A stretch of 64,000 nucleotides of DNA, from positions 44,105 to 108,104 of the forward strand of contig UCKU01000003.1 of assembly GCA_900473185.1 (NCBI GenBank), given 5' to 3'. How positions within the stretch are numbered: position 1 is the stretch's first letter; the number at the start of each line of letters is the position of its first letter. Of this stretch, positions 60,761 through 64,000 are shown piece after piece. Below the pieces are notes generated by a model. That model did no database searches and was not told the DNA's origin. It worked only from the letters and a program-made list of their open reading frames with translations. This stretch comes from Hyphomicrobiales bacterium. Its GTDB lineage: Bacteria; Pseudomonadota; Alphaproteobacteria; Rhizobiales; Rhizobiaceae. The position numbers and the translations under genes were made by a program.

Positions 60761-60830
60761 GCGTTGACCTTTTCCTGAAGAGATCAGGTCAGGAAATTAG
60801 CAAGGCGCCCGTAAAATGCCAGATGCACGT

Positions 60831-61652
60831 TCAGCCGTTATAACGCGCCGTCACCAGGTGGCCGGGGCTCGGCTGGCCTTCCTGCATGCGCACGTTGATC
60901 TCCATCATCTCGATGAGCTCGAAGCCGGTGGCGGCCAGGCGCTCGCGGATATAGGTCTCGGTGTGGATGAAGCGCTGGTGCGGACCGACCATATAGGCGC
61001 GGCCGTCCGCCAGTCTTTCGGGCAGGGTTTCCGAGGAAAAGATGAAGATGCCGCCGGCATTCATGTTCTCGGCAGCGCCGAAGAACAGCGGCTCCAGCGC
61101 GCCGAGATAGGGCAGCACGTCGGTCGCGGTGATCAGGTCGAAGGGATCCTCTTCATTGTCGTCGAGGAAATCCTCGACCTCGGCGACGAAGAGCGTCTCA
61201 TAGACTTCCTTCTCATCGGCGATGACGACCATGTTTTCGGAGATATCGATGCCGATCATCTCCTCGCATAGGTCATTCAGCGCGCTGCCGGTCAGGCCCG
61301 TGCCGCAGCCGAGATCGAGCATACGCTTGAAAGGGCCGAGCTTCAGGTCCTGCAGGCGCTGGCGCACAAGCATCGGCACATGGTAGCCGAGCTGTTCCAC
61401 CAGCACATCCTCGAAGACTTCGGCATGCTGATCGAAGAGAGTTTCGACATAGGCGTCCGGCGCTCGAACAGGCGTTTCGCCACGGCCCATGGAGGCAATA
61501 CGCACAGCCGCGCCGCCGTGATCGTCGGGATCGATGGCCAGGACTTCCTGATAGGCCTCCACGGCCGCATCGATATCACCGGCTTTTTCAAGCGCAAGAG
61601 CGCGGTTATAGGCTTCCGCGAGAGCCTCTTCGTCGATCTTCTTTTTGTTCAT
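60831..61652 (-). CDS. TPR-containing SAM-dependent methyltransferase
   Basis: A 273-residue protein. The N-terminal TPR-like helices (EALAEAYNRALALEKAGDIDAAVEAYQEVLAIDPDD, about 8-43) are followed by a Rossmann methyltransferase with motif I MLDLGCGTGLTGSAL (near 110-124) and EMIGIDISENMV. Resembles NodS-unrelated TPR methyltransferases of the WbdD/UbiE-like group. Substrate unknown. Monocistronic. Confidence 0.87.
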   Translation of the reverse strand: MNKKKIDEEALAEAYNRALALEKAGDIDAAVEAYQEVLAIDPDDHGGAAVRIASMGRGETPVRAPDAYVETLFDQHAEVFEDVLVEQLGYHVPMLVRQRLQDLKLGPFKRMLDLGCGTGLTGSALNDLCEEMIGIDISENMVVIADEKEVYETLFVAEVEDFLDDNEEDPFDLITATDVLPYLGALEPLFFGAAENMNAGGIFIFSSETLPERLADGRAYMVGPHQRFIHTETYIRERLAATGFELIEMMEINVRMQEGQPSPGHLVTARYNG

Positions 61653-61695
61653 GCGGGCGTTTTAGAGCCCGCAGCTTACCATCGCAACTGCAATT

Positions 61696-61962
61696 TCAGT
61701 GCAATATGAATTCGCCCTTAAGAGAGCGCCACTCCGTTGCCGAAATGAGCCTGCGGTGAATGTAACGCACCGAATGCAGCGGCCCGTCCAGTTTCTCCTG
61801 CCAGAACTTCAGGAAACCATGCATTTCCGGAAAGTCTGGTGCGAGGTCGTAGTCCTGCCAGATATAGGTCTGAAGAAAGGCCGGATGATCCGGCATGCGG
61901 TAGAGGATCTGGGCCGTCGTCAGCCCGTAACCCTTAAGTTGCTTTTCCATGTCCTTGTGCAT
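61696..61962 (-). CDS. usg: Usg family protein
   Basis: An 88-residue protein nearly all of which is the Usg family: LKGYGLTTAQILYRMPDHPAFLQTYIWQDYDLAPDFPEMHGFLKFWQEKLDGPLHSVRYIH. Once linked to tryptophan genes by position, its real function is unknown. ATG at 61962; an internal ATG four codons on is possible. A single small gene with its own upstream region. Confidence 0.87.
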   Translation of the reverse strand: MHKDMEKQLKGYGLTTAQILYRMPDHPAFLQTYIWQDYDLAPDFPEMHGFLKFWQEKLDGPLHSVRYIHRRLISATEWRSLKGEFILH

Positions 61963-62041
61963 GTTGTCTCACTTCTTCTTGTTCCCACTCTGCGCTTATT
62001 AGCGCTGCATGATATTAAATCATGCCGTGGTTAACGGAAGC

Positions 62042-62070
62042 TTGACAGATATCGCATAAAAGCGCTATTT
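62042..62070 (+). promoter_or_regulatory. Near-consensus plus-strand promoter facing a hairpin
   Basis: CTTGACA with TTGACA at 62042-62047, a 17-base spacer and CTATTT at 62065-62070 match the rhizobial housekeeping consensus. No plus-strand gene follows; the hairpin at 62089-62118 starts about 12 bases after the expected transcript start. Confidence 0.35.
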
Positions 62071-62088
62071 GTTTTTGATTTCAATAAG

Positions 62089-62118
62089 TTGGCAGCAACA
62101 GCAGGAGAGTGCTGCCAA
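62089..62118. terminator. 9-bp hairpin at the end of the permease operon
   Basis: TTGGCAGCA (62089-62097) pairs with TGCTGCCAA (62110-62118) around a 12-base loop. It lies 7 bases after the minus-strand permease stop. On the minus strand CTTATTG follows; on the plus strand GTTTCTTC. Most likely the terminator of the amino acid transporter operon. Confidence 0.6.
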
Positions 62119-62124
62119 GTTTCT

Positions 62125-62955
62125 TCAGCGCTTCAGGTGGCGCGTCAGTCGGCGCTCGATCCAGCCCCAGAGATGGCGCAGGGCTTCCACAATCGTGAGA
62201 TAGAAGATCGCCGCCCACAGATAGGTCTGGTAGTCGAAGGTGCGCGAGAAGGCGTAACGCGTCTCGCCCATCAGGTCGAGCACGGTGATGATGGCAACGA
62301 CCGCCGAGCCCTTGATCAGCAGGATGATCTCGTTGCCATAGGGGCGCAGCGCCACGATGAAGGCCTGCGGCAGGATGATCTTGCGGAAAGCGATGATGCG
62401 GTGGATGCCGAGTGCATCGGCCGCCTCGCGCTGGCCATGTGGCACGCTTTCAATGGCGCCGCGCAGGATTTCCGCCTGATAGGCCGCCGTATTGATGGTC
62501 ATGGCGAAGACGCCGCAAAACCAGGCATCGCGGAAGAACCACCAGAGACCGACCGCTTCCAACTGCGGCCGGAACGCACCGAGGCCGTAATAGACCAGGA
62601 AGAGCTGGGCCAACAGCGGCGTGCCGCGGAAGAAATAGATGTAGCCGTAGGCGAGCCAGTTCAGCACGCGGTTTTTCGACAGGCGCGCCATGGCGAGCGG
62701 CAGAGACAGCACGGCGCCGCAGACGACCGAAATGCTCACAATGCTGAGTGTCATCCACAGACCGTGCAGATAACGCGGCCCGTAGCGGGTGAACTTCTCC
62801 GGATCCCAACCATTGATGACGGTGTAGATCAGGAGCGCGGCAAGCAGCGTCCAGAAGGCCACGAATATATAGCCGGCGAGGCGTGAGGCCGTCATCGGCT
62901 TTGCCACCACGCGGGGTGCCGGCTGCGGGGGGATCAATGTTTCAGCGTAGCTCAT
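62125..62955 (-). CDS. Polar amino acid ABC transporter, permease (HisM/OccM type)
   Basis: A 276-residue permease of the His/Glu/Gln/octopine class: YLHGLWMTLSIVSISVVCGAVLSLPLAMAR, FFRGTPLLAQLFLVYYGLGAF (near 126-146), and the coupling loop EAADALGIHRIIAFRKIILPQAFIVALRPYGNE. Five to six membrane segments. Starts with ATGA overlap on the partner permease. The octopine/nopaline-like architecture (long loop FRPQLEAVGLWWFFRDAW) suggests basic amino acids or opine-like compounds. Confidence 0.92.
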   Translation of the reverse strand: MSYAETLIPPQPAPRVVAKPMTASRLAGYIFVAFWTLLAALLIYTVINGWDPEKFTRYGPRYLHGLWMTLSIVSISVVCGAVLSLPLAMARLSKNRVLNWLAYGYIYFFRGTPLLAQLFLVYYGLGAFRPQLEAVGLWWFFRDAWFCGVFAMTINTAAYQAEILRGAIESVPHGQREAADALGIHRIIAFRKIILPQAFIVALRPYGNEIILLIKGSAVVAIITVLDLMGETRYAFSRTFDYQTYLWAAIFYLTIVEALRHLWGWIERRLTRHLKR

Positions 62956-63758
62956 CGACGGACCTCCGAGCGCTTGGCCCAGCGGTCGACATAGACGAGC
63001 AGGAAGGAGGAAAGGATGGCCAGCGCCAGATAGAGACAGCAGGCAATACCATAGAAGAAGAAGGGTTCCTTGGTCACTCGCACGGCGACACTCGTCTGGC
63101 GCAGGATGTCGGCAAGGCTGATGATCGACACATAGGACGTATCCTTCAGCAGCACCATCCAGAGGTTCGTGAGGCCCGGAAGCGCAATGCGCACGAGCTG
63201 GGGCAGAACGATGAGGCGCAGTGTGCGACCGCGATGCAGGCCAAGCGAGTCGCCCGCTTCATACTGCCCCTTGGGAATGGCGCGGAAGGCCGAGAGCAGC
63301 ACTTCCGAGCAATAGGCGGAAAAGACGACCGACAGCGCGATTACGCCGGCTACGAAGGCGTTGATTTCGACTGGCGGCCCGCTATAGCCAGCGAGATCCA
63401 GCAGATACTGGATGAGGATCTGCATGCCGTAATAGATGATGAAGAGCGTCAGAAGCTCCGGCAGGCCGCGGAAGATCGTGGTGTAGACGCCGGCCGCCAG
63501 CCGCAGCGACTTTTCTTCCGATTGCTGGCCGAGCGCGACCAGAAAACCGATGACTAGGCCGATCGGCAGGGTGACAACCGCCACCGAAACGGTGACCTGC
63601 AGGCCGAGCGCGATCTCGTCGCCCCAGCCGGTATCGCCACAGGCAAGAATCGTCGACGGCGCTAACCAGGTGAAGATGCCAACGGGCCCGCACAGTGGAT
63701 CGACGATGTGCACAATCAGGCTCCATAAGGAGCCAAGCGCGGAAAATAATCCGCCCAT
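62952..63758 (-). CDS. Polar amino acid ABC transporter, permease (HisQ/OccQ type)
   Basis: A 268-residue permease: GLQVTVSVAVVTLPIGLVIGFLVALG, IFRGLPELLTLFIIYYGMQIL (near 92-112), and the coupling loop EAGDSLGLHRGRTLRLIVLPQLVRIALPGLTN. Partner of the next permease, with which it overlaps. It follows the substrate-binding-protein gene after a terminator. No ATPase gene is seen in the window; it may lie to the right or elsewhere. Confidence 0.92.
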   Translation of the reverse strand: MGGLFSALGSLWSLIVHIVDPLCGPVGIFTWLAPSTILACGDTGWGDEIALGLQVTVSVAVVTLPIGLVIGFLVALGQQSEEKSLRLAAGVYTTIFRGLPELLTLFIIYYGMQILIQYLLDLAGYSGPPVEINAFVAGVIALSVVFSAYCSEVLLSAFRAIPKGQYEAGDSLGLHRGRTLRLIVLPQLVRIALPGLTNLWMVLLKDTSYVSIISLADILRQTSVAVRVTKEPFFFYGIACCLYLALAILSSFLLVYVDRWAKRSEVRR

Positions 63759-63811
63759 GCCAGAATTCCCCTCACGGCTTTTGCCGTTTTGATATTGCCA
63801 CCTTTGTCAAA

Positions 63812-63842
63812 CAAAAATGGCGGAAGAGCAAGCCTCCCGCCA
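63812..63842 (-). terminator. Internal terminator between binding-protein and permease genes
   Basis: On the minus strand TGGCGG (63842-63837) pairs with CCGCCA (63823-63818), followed by TTTTTG. Such partial terminators raise the level of the periplasmic binding protein over the permeases. Confidence 0.75.
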
Positions 63843-63871
63843 CTATCTTCATCGGCCAGATAGCGAATTTA

Positions 63872-64000
63872 TCATTCGCCGTAAACGTCGAAGTCGAAGT
63901 ACTTTTCCTGGATCTTCTTGTACTCGCCGCTGGCGCGGATCGCAGCGATCGCGGTGTTGAGCTTTTCCTTCAGCGGATCGCCCTTGCGGATGGCGATGCC
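63872..64000 (-). CDS. C-terminus of a periplasmic amino acid-binding protein
   Basis: The last 42 residues of a family 3 solute-binding protein: GIAIRKGDPLKEKLNTAIAA, then SGEYKKIQEKYFDFDVYGE. The segment with Arg-Lys-Gly followed by a helix and a final YFDFDVYG is typical of histidine/octopine-type binding proteins. The gene runs off the right edge. First gene of the amino acid transporter operon. Confidence 0.85.
   Translation of the reverse strand, partial: GIAIRKGDPLKEKLNTAIAAIRASGEYKKIQEKYFDFDVYGE

Overview
The window looks like chromosome from a member of the Rhizobiaceae (Rhizobium/Agrobacterium group). It is GC-rich, coding-dense and uses many ATGA/TGATG overlaps. It carries a Porin_2 porin of the RopA type, an orfA-pit phosphate operon with a PHO box, cobS/cobT beside dgkA, a Usg protein, a PleC/DivJ/PdhS-type kinase and many divergent LysR- or TetR-regulated enzyme operons. 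I see no rRNA, tRNA, CRISPR array, phage or insertion sequence.

Layout. 1-0.7 kb: gene tail and an acetyltransferase. 0.76-4.98 kb (minus): the most interesting locus, a bufferin-type RiPP operon in the order bufA precursor, hairpin, bufB (MNIO/DUF692), an unannotated 52-residue ORF, bufC (DUF2063), DoxX, sigF and nrsF. A GTAACC-N15-CGAA element lies upstream of bufA and matches what I recall of the sigma-F promoter. The operon therefore appears to encode a metal-binding modified peptide, its maturation enzymes, and the sigma/anti-sigma pair that controls it. 5-13 kb: a monooxygenase-like protein, a class III cyclase, an AraC regulator, an ABC-2 exporter, a PEP-mutase-like lyase and a DUF1254 protein. 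13.4-16.4 kb: phosphate operon (DUF47 plus PiT) flanked by two NUDIX hydrolases, with a PHO box in the divergent promoter. 16.4-22.5 kb: DUF1062, a cupin/AKR/SDR operon with a divergent LysR, and a GST with a divergent LysR. 22.5-27.5 kb: a DnaB-like ATPase, a PepSY/cytochrome b/two-component operon and a small ATPase. 27.5-42 kb: small regulator-enzyme modules, including chromate resistance (rhodanese-ChrB fusion plus ChrA).

42-48.8 kb: aspartic protease, DUF1289, cobS, divergent cobT, dgkA, sensor kinase, nuclease, uracil-DNA glycosylase-like protein and Lrp. 48.8-49.7 kb: a geneless stretch with a strongly folded segment and a textbook intrinsic terminator, so probably a small RNA, ahead of the porin gene. 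51-54 kb: LysR, AlkD-like repair protein, beta-hydroxyacid dehydrogenase. 54-59.3 kb: sulfonate utilisation operon ssuA1-ssuA2-ssuD-ssuC-ssuB, with a visible tandem duplication of ssuA including its upstream element. 59.4-64 kb: maleylacetoacetate isomerase, GST, TPR-methyltransferase, Usg, and a polar amino acid ABC transporter whose binding-protein gene runs off the window.

Two themes recur: metal and redox stress (bufferin/SigF, chromate, GSTs, PepSY/cytochrome b) and nutrient scavenging (phosphate, sulfonate, amino acids, cobalamin). All functions are from reading motifs by eye; no database search was run.
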